From Candidatus Hydrogenedentota bacterium (GTDB taxonomy: Bacteria; Hydrogenedentota; Hydrogenedentia; Hydrogenedentales; CAITNO01): a stretch of 40,011 nt of DNA. Positions 24,888 through 32,766 of the stretch are shown here, piece after piece. Both the position numbers and the translations under genes were made by a program. Each line of letters begins with the position of its first letter. Positions within the stretch are counted from its first letter, which is position 1. Location: contig JAGPFE010000027.1 of NCBI GenBank assembly GCA_018056705.1, positions 1-40,011 on the forward strand, written 5' to 3'. Under the pieces are notes generated by a model. The model ran no database searches, was not told the DNA's origin, and was given only the letters and a program-made list of their open reading frames with translations.

Positions 24888-25817
24888 TCAGGTTTCTGTT
24901 TCAGCGGCTGGATGCCGGGGTGTTGGTGCCACGGAGGGACTGTCAAGGTTGAACACGGCTTCCGCCCTGTAGGAACTGCGGACGAAGGGCCCGGCCACGG
25001 CGAAGCGGAACCCCATGTTCCGCGCGGCAGCCTCGTATTTTCTGAAGAGATCCGGGTGGATGAACTGCCTGACGGATCCATGCCGCCGGCTGGGCTGGAG
25101 ATACTGCCCGATGGCCACGATATCGCAACCGGCCCCGCGCAGGTCGCGAAGGGTTTCCATGACCTCGACTTCCTCTTCGCCCCATCCCAGCATGAAGGCG
25201 GATTTCACGTAACCCGCGCGCATTTGCTTCCGGGCAATGGCCAGGGTTTTAAGGGACTGCTTGTAGGAAAAACGTCGGTCCCGCGCGTGGGGCGTTACCC
25301 GTCGCACGGTTTCGATATTGTGTCCGAATACATCGGGTGCGGCGTCGGTCACCACGTGGATGGCCTCGGCACACCCCCCGAAATCGGAGGTCAGGACTTC
25401 CACGGTTGTGGCAGGCGAATCCTCCCGGATAGCCCGGATGGTTCGCGCGACGATGCCCGCGCCGCCGTCGGGCAGGTCATCACGGGTGACCATGGTAACC
25501 ACCGTGTGGGCGAGGCCCAGACGCCTTACGGCTTCGGCCACCCGTTCGGGCTCGGTTTCATCCACAGGCAGGGGCGTGCCCGATCTGACGGCGCAGAAGC
25601 GGCAGTGCCGGGTACACGTATTGCCCAGGATCATGAAGGTGGCGGTTCGCCGGGCCCAGCATTCGCCGAGGTTAGGACACCGCGCGCTCTGGCACACGGT
25701 GTGCAGGTGAAGCCCATCCAGAAGTTCCCGAACTTCCTCCTGGGCCGATCCACCGGACCATGGCCTGACCAGCCATTCCGGGAAACGTTGTCGTGTTCGC
25801 GGGGTGTACTGAGACAT
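24888..25817 (-). CDS. lipA: lipoyl synthase
   Basis: This radical-SAM enzyme inserts two sulfurs into protein-bound octanoyl groups. The auxiliary cluster cysteines are C42, C47 and C53 (VCQSARCPNLGEC), and the radical-SAM cluster is C68, C72 and C75 (CTRHCRFC). The C-terminal RSSY (280-283) supplies the conserved serine ligand. The 309-residue length is normal. It is followed by a lipoyl-domain gene rather than lipB, so octanoyl transfer must be supplied from elsewhere. It is divergent from the GGDEF gene. Confidence 0.97.
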   Translation of the reverse strand: MSQYTPRTRQRFPEWLVRPWSGGSAQEEVRELLDGLHLHTVCQSARCPNLGECWARRTATFMILGNTCTRHCRFCAVRSGTPLPVDETEPERVAEAVRRLGLAHTVVTMVTRDDLPDGGAGIVARTIRAIREDSPATTVEVLTSDFGGCAEAIHVVTDAAPDVFGHNIETVRRVTPHARDRRFSYKQSLKTLAIARKQMRAGYVKSAFMLGWGEEEVEVMETLRDLRGAGCDIVAIGQYLQPSRRHGSVRQFIHPDLFRKYEAAARNMGFRFAVAGPFVRSSYRAEAVFNLDSPSVAPTPRHPAAETET

Positions 25818-25823
25818 GAGGAC

Positions 25824-25834
25824 ATTATATACCA
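25824..25834 (-). promoter_or_regulatory. lipA promoter -10 region
   Basis: The minus-strand TGGTATATAAT contains both a TG-n-TATATA and a perfect TATAAT reading. The TATAAT lies seven bases before the lipA start codon, so the transcript would have almost no leader. No clear ribosome-binding site is seen. Confidence 0.4.
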
Positions 25835-25932
25835 GGGACCAGTTTTTATTGACTTTGCCCTGCTAACGGTTCCCAGGTTGCATCTATTCCCGCGTGTTGG
25901 GGAATAATTAGCGGGAAAGCGAGGCAACGATT

Positions 25933-27588
25933 ATGCAACACGAGCGGGGCCTGGAACTCGCGGACACCTTCAGGGACCTGGTGCATTCGGTGCGGTCGCC
26001 CCGGGTGTTTTTCATGGACGGGGAGATCGTGTGCGCGCCGGTTCATGATAAGGAACTGTTTCTCGCGCTGTTGCGAGAGGCGGAACACCTTGTTTTCCGC
26101 CAGGACGAGCCAGACCTGCAGGTGATATGCGACTACGGCACGCGAGGACTGCTGGAGTCTCCCACCGCGGTCGCGGACAGGGCGCGGCGAATGATCGTGC
26201 TGGTGGGTCCGGGCGATCGGGACGCGCCCCATGAACCGGGGACGCAGTATGTGCCGTGCCGTCTGCCCCTGATCGACGGGGACCGGCTGTTCCTGATGAT
26301 TTCCTCGAACGTGAGCCTGGCGTTATTTGCCAGTGGCGAGGCGCGTCCCGAGGGAGAAAGCGCGGGTCGCCGGTTTCTCGGTGGCTGGACGGTCCAGCGG
26401 TCCACCGTGCTGCACATGGCGCAAGCGTTACTGGACGCGGAAACGGCCTCTACCCTGCCGGTAGGGGTGGTGACGGCCCAGACGGCGGACCGGATTTCCT
26501 CCACGGCCATGCGGCTCACGGCGCTGCACGCTTCGGCCCTGGAATCGCGGGAACAGGACATTAACGCCCAGCGGGATGACCTGCTGTCGGTGCTGGATAT
26601 TCTGAAGGCGATTTCCTCCAAGGAAAAGGCCCACGACATCCTGTTCGTTTTCGTGGAGCAGATCGCGCGAATCATCGAGGTGAAACGGTGTTCCATCGTG
26701 TGCGTCAGTGAGGGGGGAAAAATGGCGCAGGTGCTTGCGTCTCACGATGACGCGAACGTGTGCGACTGGACGCTGCCGATCGACCGGTACCCGGAGTTGA
26801 AACTGGCCCTGGAAACCGGCCGCAAGGTGGTCATCAACAATGTGCACCGGGACCCGCTGACCATGGAATACAGCGCGTTTTTCCGCCGGGCCGGGATCGA
26901 CGCCCTGCTGGTGCTGCCCTTCGTGCAGCGGGACAGCGAATTCGGCACGCTGATTCTGCGGGCCGCCCGGGCGGAACGGCCGTTTTCCCTTCGGGAGATC
27001 AGTTTCTTCGAGATTGTCGCGGAGGCGGCGGCCAGCGCGCTGGAAAAGGCGCACCTGGTGGATCGCATTCAGCAGGCCAACCGGCGACTGGAACAACTGG
27101 CGATTACGGATCCCCTGACGGGGTTGTACAACCGCCGGTATTTTTTCGAGCGCCTGGACCAGGAAGTGGCCCGGGCCCGCCGTTACGGTACGCCGCTTTC
27201 CTGCCTGATGCTGGACGTGGATGATTTCAAGAAACTGAACGACCGGTGGGGACACCTGACGGGCGACGCGGTGCTGCGGGAAATCGCCAGGCGGATTCAG
27301 CAGAGTATTCGCCGCGTGGACCTGCCCGCCCGGTACGGTGGCGAGGAGTTTGTTATCCTGTTGCCCCAGACGGACCTGGAAGGAGCCAGGGTGGAAGCGG
27401 AACGGATCCGTCGTGGCGTCGGGGACACGCCGTTTCCGGACCTTCCGGAAGGGGAGAACGTCACGGTAAGTATAGGCATTGCCGCCCTGAACGAGGCGGT
27501 GACATCCGCGGAGGAACTGGTGCGACTCGCGGATGACGCGTTGTACCGCGCCAAGTCGGAAGGCAAAAACCGTTGCGTGACGACCTGA
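25933..27588 (+). CDS. GAF-GGDEF diguanylate cyclase with N-terminal sensor
   Basis: A cytoplasmic signalling protein (551 residues) that should make c-di-GMP. Residues about 390-551 are a GGDEF domain with active site GGEEF (469-473) and an inhibitory I-site RxxD (460-463), so feedback inhibition is likely. A short coiled coil (about 371-390) precedes it. Residues about 220-370 are a GAF domain (HDILFVFVEQIARIIEVKRC, split as HDILFVFVEQIA and RIIEVKRC; DALLVLPFVQRDSEFGTLIL). Residues 1-200 form a separate sensor resembling DICT domains (FLMISSNVSLALFASGE, RRFLGGWTVQRSTVL). No membrane segment is seen. GCGAGG lies nine bases before ATG. Confidence 0.92.
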   Translation: MQHERGLELADTFRDLVHSVRSPRVFFMDGEIVCAPVHDKELFLALLREAEHLVFRQDEPDLQVICDYGTRGLLESPTAVADRARRMIVLVGPGDRDAPHEPGTQYVPCRLPLIDGDRLFLMISSNVSLALFASGEARPEGESAGRRFLGGWTVQRSTVLHMAQALLDAETASTLPVGVVTAQTADRISSTAMRLTALHASALESREQDINAQRDDLLSVLDILKAISSKEKAHDILFVFVEQIARIIEVKRCSIVCVSEGGKMAQVLASHDDANVCDWTLPIDRYPELKLALETGRKVVINNVHRDPLTMEYSAFFRRAGIDALLVLPFVQRDSEFGTLILRAARAERPFSLREISFFEIVAEAAASALEKAHLVDRIQQANRRLEQLAITDPLTGLYNRRYFFERLDQEVARARRYGTPLSCLMLDVDDFKKLNDRWGHLTGDAVLREIARRIQQSIRRVDLPARYGGEEFVILLPQTDLEGARVEAERIRRGVGDTPFPDLPEGENVTVSIGIAALNEAVTSAEELVRLADDALYRAKSEGKNRCVTT

Positions 27589-27613
27589 TTGCGCCACGCC
27601 AAGGGAAAAAACC

Positions 27614-28177
27614 ATGATGAAAAGAAAAGCAGGGCTGTTCATGCTGGCGGGGATCCTGGTTGTCGCGACGGGATGCGCGACGGTGTCCAGCCTCTCCCCT
27701 TTCCGGTTCACGCCGAACGCGGCGGACCTGCCGAGAGAATCGGTAGACCAACTGGCGCGGGAGATGGAAAGTAAAGTCGCGGCGGGCGACCGGGCCATGG
27801 AATTAACCCCGCGGGAAGGCCTGGTCATTAGAGAAGGTGTGCTGCAGGCCGCCCGGACCCGCGCGATCCGGTCGGATCTCGTTAAAAACCTGCTCCGTTC
27901 CGGGTACGCGGTGGAGCAACGCAACGGGACGATCGCCCTGATCCGCGACAAGGAGTATCGCAAGGCGACCACGTCCCGGGAAAGGGACCGGAACGCGCTG
28001 ATTATCATGAGTGAGAACGCGGACCGCTGGACCATTTACGAGGGGCTGATCCGCGATTCGAAACTGAAGGGATCCGCGCTTTCCGGGATCCAGGACGCTT
28101 TTTACCAGGCCCGTATTTCTCTACTGGAACCGGGCATGAAGTACCAGGACGAAGAGGGAAAAACCGTTTCCCGGTAA
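27614..28177 (+). CDS. lipoprotein, DUF1318/YdbL-like
   Basis: A 187-residue protein with a short basic N-region, a hydrophobic core and the lipobox VATGC, so it should be acylated and held on the periplasmic side of a membrane. The mature part resembles the DUF1318/YdbL group: a repeat of charged helices (LVIREGVLQAARTR), a Gly-containing turn (NGTIALIRD), SENADRWTIYEGLI and a C-terminal PGMKYQDEEGK. YdbL-like proteins usually accompany AsmA-like YdbH and YnbE in outer-membrane lipid transport; neither partner is here. It begins 25 bases after the GGDEF gene, with AAGGGA as ribosome-binding site. Confidence 0.8.
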   Translation: MMKRKAGLFMLAGILVVATGCATVSSLSPFRFTPNAADLPRESVDQLAREMESKVAAGDRAMELTPREGLVIREGVLQAARTRAIRSDLVKNLLRSGYAVEQRNGTIALIRDKEYRKATTSRERDRNALIIMSENADRWTIYEGLIRDSKLKGSALSGIQDAFYQARISLLEPGMKYQDEEGKTVSR

Positions 28178-28190
28178 ATTGGAAAATGTT

Positions 28191-28682
28191 TCAAGCGAGT
28201 TGCCGGACGGCCTCGAGCACTTCCGCGGCATGACCTTCCGCCTTGACTTTCGGCCATACCTGGGCGACACGGCCTTCGCGGTCGATCAGAAACGTGGATC
28301 GCTGGATGCCCCAGGACACCTTGCCGTACATGTTTTTCTGAACCCAGGCGCCGTAAGCCTCCGCGATCTTGTGATCCTCGTCGGCCAGCAGGTGGAAGTT
28401 CAGGCCAAATTTTTCGGCAAATTTACAGTGACTAGCCACCGAATCGGGGCTCACGCCGAGTACCACCGCGCCAGCCGCCTCAAATGCGGGCATGGCGGCC
28501 TGAAATTCATTGGCCTCAATGGTGCAGCCGGGGGTGTTATCCTTCGGATAGAAGTACAGCACCACGATTTTTCCCCGGAACTTGCCGAGAGAAACGTTTT
28601 CACCCCGGCTGGAGGGCAGGTTGAAATCAGGCGCCTGCGAACCGACTTCGGGCACACGGGAAACTTTTTCTGGGGTTGCCAT
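28191..28682 (-). CDS. bcp: Bcp/PrxQ-type peroxiredoxin
   Basis: A thiol peroxidase of 163 residues that reduces peroxides using thioredoxin. The peroxidatic cysteine is Cys53 in FYPKDNTPGCT. The usual Bcp resolving cysteine five residues later is absent (Asn58), but a second cysteine, Cys86 in SHCKFAEKFG, is placed in the helix used for resolving by some PrxQ subtypes. AAAGGA lies eight bases before ATG 28682. It is convergent with the lipoprotein gene and divergent from the HDOD gene. Confidence 0.93.
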   Translation of the reverse strand: MATPEKVSRVPEVGSQAPDFNLPSSRGENVSLGKFRGKIVVLYFYPKDNTPGCTIEANEFQAAMPAFEAAGAVVLGVSPDSVASHCKFAEKFGLNFHLLADEDHKIAEAYGAWVQKNMYGKVSWGIQRSTFLIDREGRVAQVWPKVKAEGHAAEVLEAVRQLA

Positions 28683-28761
28683 CGTTTTTTCCTTTCAAGC
28701 GACCGCGCGTTCCGTGCGGCGGCACCGAGAAATATGGTACGTTTTACAAGGGGAATCGCAT

Positions 28762-29640
28762 ATGAAAACAATGACGCTGGAAGAGGCTATTCCACGGATT
28801 CGGGAACTGCCAACGCTGCCCCAGATTGTGCTGAAGGTCATGGACACCATCAACAACCCGAATTCGTCCGCGTTAGACCTGGGGGAACTCGTATCCGCGG
28901 ATCAAAGCCTCTCCGCAACGCTTCTCAGGGTGGTGAACAGTGCGTATTACGGTTTTTCCCGGCGGGTGACCTCCATTTCGCAGGCCATCGTGCTCCTGGG
29001 ATTTGCCGAGGTCCGGAAACTGACCCTTGCCGCCAAGACGTTTGAAGCACTGGGAATCGGCGGGAGCATGGAACGCCGGAAAAGGCTGTGGCGGCACGCC
29101 TTCGCGACGGCCATGGCCGCGGAACTGATCGCGAAACAAGGCGCCAGGGGCAATATGGGCTTTTTCGAAGCGGGCCTGTTGCATGACATTGGACGCGTGG
29201 CCATGGAACTGCTTTTCGGGGATGCCTTCGAACAGTCCATCGTTCTGCTCGAGGAACGTGGCACGGTGGATCTCTGCGCGGTGGAACGCGAGGTGTTCGG
29301 GTTTGATCACGCCCAGTTTGGGGGGGCACTGGCAGAGCACTGGAGGCTTCCACCCGCGCTGTGCGAAGCGATTCAACGGCATCACGCGCCGCACCTCGCA
29401 AGGCTGGAACCCGGTCTCGCGCACCTTACCGCCCTGGCGAACTGGCTGGCCAACAGCGCGGGATTTTCCGAGATTCCCCCCCGGGACGAGCAAACGGCGC
29501 GCCTTCCCCTGGTAGACTCGCTGGAGGCCCTGCGGGTGCCCGAGGAAACCACGCGACTGCTGATTGACACCCTGGTCGAGAGTACGGCCCGGCTGGATGC
29601 CCTGCTTGCGTCGGTTACGGGATCCCCGGCGGGGGTGTAA
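28762..29640 (+). CDS. HDOD domain signalling protein
   Basis: A 292-residue protein dominated by an HDOD domain (about 10-210). It begins IRELPTLPQIVLKVMDTI and includes LVSADQSLSATLLRVVNSAYYGFSR, split as VSADQSLSATLL and RVVNSAYYGFSR, and the HD-like GLLHDIGRVAMELLF. HDOD proteins are non-catalytic or weakly catalytic relatives of HD phosphohydrolases that work as signalling adaptors in motility and c-di-GMP circuits. ATG 28762 has AAGGGGA about seven bases upstream; the longer frame from 28582 would overlap the peroxiredoxin gene antisense. It has no output domain. Confidence 0.92.
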   Translation: MKTMTLEEAIPRIRELPTLPQIVLKVMDTINNPNSSALDLGELVSADQSLSATLLRVVNSAYYGFSRRVTSISQAIVLLGFAEVRKLTLAAKTFEALGIGGSMERRKRLWRHAFATAMAAELIAKQGARGNMGFFEAGLLHDIGRVAMELLFGDAFEQSIVLLEERGTVDLCAVEREVFGFDHAQFGGALAEHWRLPPALCEAIQRHHAPHLARLEPGLAHLTALANWLANSAGFSEIPPRDEQTARLPLVDSLEALRVPEETTRLLIDTLVESTARLDALLASVTGSPAGV

Positions 29641-29667
29641 AAACCGGCGAACGGAAAGACGCGGTCC

Positions 29668-30255
29668 CTAGGGGCGGGGCAACATGCCGACCCGGGCGGC
29701 CAGTTCCCGTAGGGTTTCTATGGAGGGAAGGGCCTGGGGGTCAATGCTCCGCACGGCTGCCAGGGCTTCGATCAGGGCGAGAATCAGTTCGGCCCGACGA
29801 CGCTCGGGGGGACGGGCCAGTTCACGGCGCAGGAGAGCGAGATCCAGGTCGATGGACTCGCGGTATTCGGTATCCACCTGGGCGTAAAGGGCCTCTTCGC
29901 ACAGAAGGTCTACCACGACGGGCAGGGCGCCTTCGGGCGAGTCGGCCTGTTCGGACGCGGGGGGCGGGAAAACGCGGTTGAACCGCGCGGGGTTTTCCAC
30001 GAGATCGATGCCCAGGGCGGTAATGCGCGCCGCGGTGAACAGCGGGGGGACATATCCCCGCAGCAGTTCCACCCAGCCGTGATCGGCGAGGTAGTGCATG
30101 TTGAAGGCCAGCAGGTCCTTATCAGTGGGGATGTGTTCGAGGAGTTCGGCTGGTTCCACCATGCCGGCGGGATTCCGGCGATAGCGGTCGTAGAGATATG
30201 CCAGCAAGGCTCTGCGCAAGGTTTTATGCAGGGCGACTTCACGAAAAATATCCAT
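29668..30255 (-). CDS. hypothetical protein, winged-helix-like N-terminus
   Basis: A 195-residue protein without a recognised family. Residues about 1-85 read like a winged helix (LRRALLAYLYDRYRRNP, VEPAELLEHI, AFNMHYLADHGWVELL). The C-terminal part is helical and Leu/Arg/Glu-rich (IDLDLALLRRELARPPERRR, ELILALIEALAAVRSI). It could be a regulator or an adaptor. A perfect TATAAT lies on the minus strand at 30268-30263, so transcription should begin close to ATG 30255 and the message may be leaderless. ATG 30264 overlaps the -10 box itself and no Shine-Dalgarno is present for either. It is divergent from leuA. Confidence 0.65.
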   Translation of the reverse strand: MDIFREVALHKTLRRALLAYLYDRYRRNPAGMVEPAELLEHIPTDKDLLAFNMHYLADHGWVELLRGYVPPLFTAARITALGIDLVENPARFNRVFPPPASEQADSPEGALPVVVDLLCEEALYAQVDTEYRESIDLDLALLRRELARPPERRRAELILALIEALAAVRSIDPQALPSIETLRELAARVGMLPRP

Positions 30256-30262
30256 GGATTTC

Positions 30263-30270
30263 ATTATACA
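30263..30270 (-). promoter_or_regulatory. -10 box of possible leaderless gene
   Basis: The minus-strand TGTATAAT holds a perfect TATAAT hexamer eight bases before ATG 30255. No good -35 box is seen at 16-18 bases. Confidence 0.4.
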
Positions 30271-30326
30271 GAAAAGGCGTGGCAAGGAATGACGGAAGGG
30301 TGATTCCCTGTTCTATTTTCAGCGGT

Positions 30327-30356
30327 TTGGCTCGTTGTTTCCTCAGGAAGTAAAAT
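30327..30356 (+). promoter_or_regulatory. leuA promoter candidate
   Basis: TTGGCT (30327-30332), 18 bases, TAAAAT (30351-30356). The predicted leader is about 40 bases. A weak AAGG/CCTT hairpin before TTGTTTTT in the leader could be an attenuator remnant, but no leucine-rich leader peptide is visible. Confidence 0.4.
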
Positions 30357-30401
30357 AAGGAAACCTGCCTTTTATTGTTTTTCGAGAGAAAGGATAACCT
30401 G

Positions 30402-31964
30402 ATGGAACGCGTATACATATTCGACACGACCCTCCGGGACGGTGAACAGTCACCGGGCGCCAGCATGGACGCGCCCTCCAAGTTGCAGATGGCCCTGCAA
30501 CTGGAACGCCTCGGCGTGGACGTGATTGAGGCGGGGTTTCCGATCGCGTCCCAGCAGGAATACGAATCCGTGAAGCGGATCGCGGAAACGCTGAAACAAT
30601 GCCGGGTGGCCGCGTTCGCGCGGGCGCTGAACAAGGACATTGAACGGGCTGCGTCCGCGCTGGAAAAGGCCGCTTCACCGGTGCTGCACACCTTTATCGC
30701 GTCCTCGCCGATTCACATGGAGCACAAGTTGCGGATGAGCCCCGAACAGGTGCTCGAAGCGGCGGACAAGGCCGTGCGACTGGCCAAAAGCCTGATTCCG
30801 AGGGTGGAATTTTCGGCGGAAGATGCCACGCGGTCCGAATGGGACTTCCTGGTGAAACTGACGCGGGTGGCCATCGAGGCGGGCGCGGACGTGATCAACC
30901 TGCCCGACACGGTGGGCTACACGACACCGGATGAAATCCGGGAGATGTTCCGGTACGTGATAGCAGGGGTGTCTGACCTGCTGCGGAATAGAGAGATCAT
31001 CTTTTCCACGCACAACCACAATGACCTGGGGCTGGCGGTGGCCAATGCCCTGTCGGCCGTGGCCGGGGGTGCGCGCCAGATCGAGTGTACCGTGAATGGC
31101 ATCGGTGAACGGGCGGGTAACACGTCGCTGGAAGAAGTGGTGATGGCGATGAAGACCCGCAACGACGTGTATCCGTACTTCACGGAGATCAACACGCGGG
31201 AAATCGTGCCTTCGAGCGCGATGCTGAGCAAGATTACCGGCTTGACGGTGCCTTACAACAAGCCCATCGTTGGGCGGAACGCCTTCGCCCACGAGTCGGG
31301 CATCCATCAGCATGGCGTGATCGCGAACGCCAAGACGTACGAGATCATGACCCCTGAATCGGTGGGACGCCACCGGAGCGAACTGGTGCTGGGCAAGCAC
31401 AGTGGCCGGGCGGGTCTCGCCAAGCGATGCGCCGAATTGGGATACGTGCTAAGCGATGCGGAAGTGGATAAACTCTATGACCGGTTTATCGCGCTGGCCG
31501 ACAAGAAAAAGGAAATTTACGACGACGACCTCCGGCTGCTGGTACTGGGCGTGCAGCAGGGCGCGACGGAAGTGTACCAGCTTGAACAGATGAGCACGTC
31601 CGGTCACGATCCCTCCATGGCCCTGGTGAAACTGCGCCGGGGAGAACAGGTGTTCTGCGATTCGGCGGTGGGCGATGGGCCGGTGCACGCGGCATGCATG
31701 GCCATTGAACGGATCACGGGGATCTCGGGTCAACTGGACCAGTTCGAAATTCGCGCGAATACCCCGGGGAAGGAGGCCATGGGTGAGGCTCACGTGGTGG
31801 TGCGCATAGACAACCATGATTACCGGGGTACTGGCGCGAGCACGGATATCATTGAGGCCGCGGTGCTGGCCTACCTCAACGCGATCAACAAGTATGTCAT
31901 CCTGGCGGAAGGCAGGAAAAACGGCAACGGGGAGTCCTGCAATGGCGCCACGGCAGTTACCTGA
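30402..31964 (+). CDS. leuA: 2-isopropylmalate synthase
   Basis: Condenses acetyl-CoA with 2-ketoisovalerate, the first step of leucine synthesis. The TIM-barrel domain starts with [13 protein letters not shown] and has the metal-binding [20 protein letters not shown] and [17 protein letters not shown]-terminal LeuA regulatory domain (about 395-500, including [15 protein letters not shown] and [11 protein letters not shown]) suggests leucine feedback. Length 520 is normal. ATG 30402 has AAAGGA nine bases upstream. No other leucine gene is in view. Citramalate or homocitrate synthase would be the alternatives, but length and motifs favour LeuA. Confidence 0.95.
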   Translation: MERVYIFDTTLRDGEQSPGASMDAPSKLQMALQLERLGVDVIEAGFPIASQQEYESVKRIAETLKQCRVAAFARALNKDIERAASALEKAASPVLHTFIASSPIHMEHKLRMSPEQVLEAADKAVRLAKSLIPRVEFSAEDATRSEWDFLVKLTRVAIEAGADVINLPDTVGYTTPDEIREMFRYVIAGVSDLLRNREIIFSTHNHNDLGLAVANALSAVAGGARQIECTVNGIGERAGNTSLEEVVMAMKTRNDVYPYFTEINTREIVPSSAMLSKITGLTVPYNKPIVGRNAFAHESGIHQHGVIANAKTYEIMTPESVGRHRSELVLGKHSGRAGLAKRCAELGYVLSDAEVDKLYDRFIALADKKKEIYDDDLRLLVLGVQQGATEVYQLEQMSTSGHDPSMALVKLRRGEQVFCDSAVGDGPVHAACMAIERITGISGQLDQFEIRANTPGKEAMGEAHVVVRIDNHDYRGTGASTDIIEAAVLAYLNAINKYVILAEGRKNGNGESCNGATAVT

Positions 31965-32015
31965 GCGCCTGCTCCGGCCTCTCGGGCATGGTATCGACCG
32001 GCGCGGGATCGCGTA

Positions 32016-32747
32016 ATGGCCCCGTTATCTACTGGCACGGAAGCATCTTCGGACCCGGGACTGGTACATCGGCATGGGGATGACCGGGGCCACGTGCCTG
32101 AAACGAGGGGGCCCGCGATCTGGTTTTTTCATCCCCGGTTCTGGGACGATCGTCGGGCAGGCGCCGTGGAGCAGTACGCCCGGGCCGTGCTCGCATCGGC
32201 GGCTGGCGATGGCTGGTCAGTGTACTGGATAGGCCCGGGAAACCAGAGGATTTTCTGGGAAGCCGAGCCGGAAGCGTGCGTGTGCCGTGACGACGTGACA
32301 GGCATAGCCCGGGTCTCGCTCGGCGGCAGGTGGTTATATCCCTGGCTATCGCGGGTGATGTGGCGGGGATTGCGAAATGGACCGGCGGCCAGGCGGAGCG
32401 TTTCCCTCTTCATGTGGCTGGTGGACTCGAAATGGCGCGTGCCCAGTTTCAAGACCTGTTCTCGAGCACTGCCGCTGATTTATCGACCAGTGACTTCGCT
32501 GTCGGTGTTGCCGGAACACGGACCGGTGGTGTCTCTGTCCGTGAACGCGAGCGAGGGCCTGTTGCGGCTTGGCCTGCCACGGGAACGGCTGGTCCGGTTA
32601 CACGAAACTTCTTCCTCTCCAGGGGAAGAGGAAGGAGCACTGCTGGCCCGCGCCGCGCGCCTGTTCCGCGCGTTGCTGGATGTCATCCTTACCGACAGTC
32701 AAGACGCGCGGGCGGCATGTTCCAATGATCCGTCGCCGTCCCGGTGA
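32016..32747 (+). CDS. hypothetical protein
   Basis: An open frame of 243 residues that fills the gap between leuA and the convergent aminotransferase gene. From about residue 33 it reads like a folded protein, rich in Trp and hydrophobics (AIWFFHPRFWDDRRAGAVEQ, GWSVYWIGPGNQRIFWEAE, RWLYPWLSRVMWRGL), with a late segment LLRLGLPRERLVRLHE. The first 30 residues look unstructured. GGGA lies eight bases before ATG. The layout loosely recalls the N-terminal half of a GT-B glycosyltransferase, but no motif is decisive and a C-terminal half is missing. It might be a truncated gene. Confidence 0.5.
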   Translation: MAPLSTGTEASSDPGLVHRHGDDRGHVPETRGPAIWFFHPRFWDDRRAGAVEQYARAVLASAAGDGWSVYWIGPGNQRIFWEAEPEACVCRDDVTGIARVSLGGRWLYPWLSRVMWRGLRNGPAARRSVSLFMWLVDSKWRVPSFKTCSRALPLIYRPVTSLSVLPEHGPVVSLSVNASEGLLRLGLPRERLVRLHETSSSPGEEEGALLARAARLFRALLDVILTDSQDARAACSNDPSPSR

Positions 32748-32766
32748 AACAGAACGCGCCGTCCCG

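Noticed and set aside
26428..28035. 535-residue minus-strand frame opposite the GGDEF gene
   Set aside because: Shadow frame made by G+C-rich codons. The plus strand encodes complete GAF and GGDEF motifs and a lipoprotein.
30357..30401. Leucine attenuator in the leuA leader
   Set aside because: A weak bulged AAGG/CCTT stem before a T-rich stretch exists, but there is no leader peptide with leucine codons and the stem is poor.
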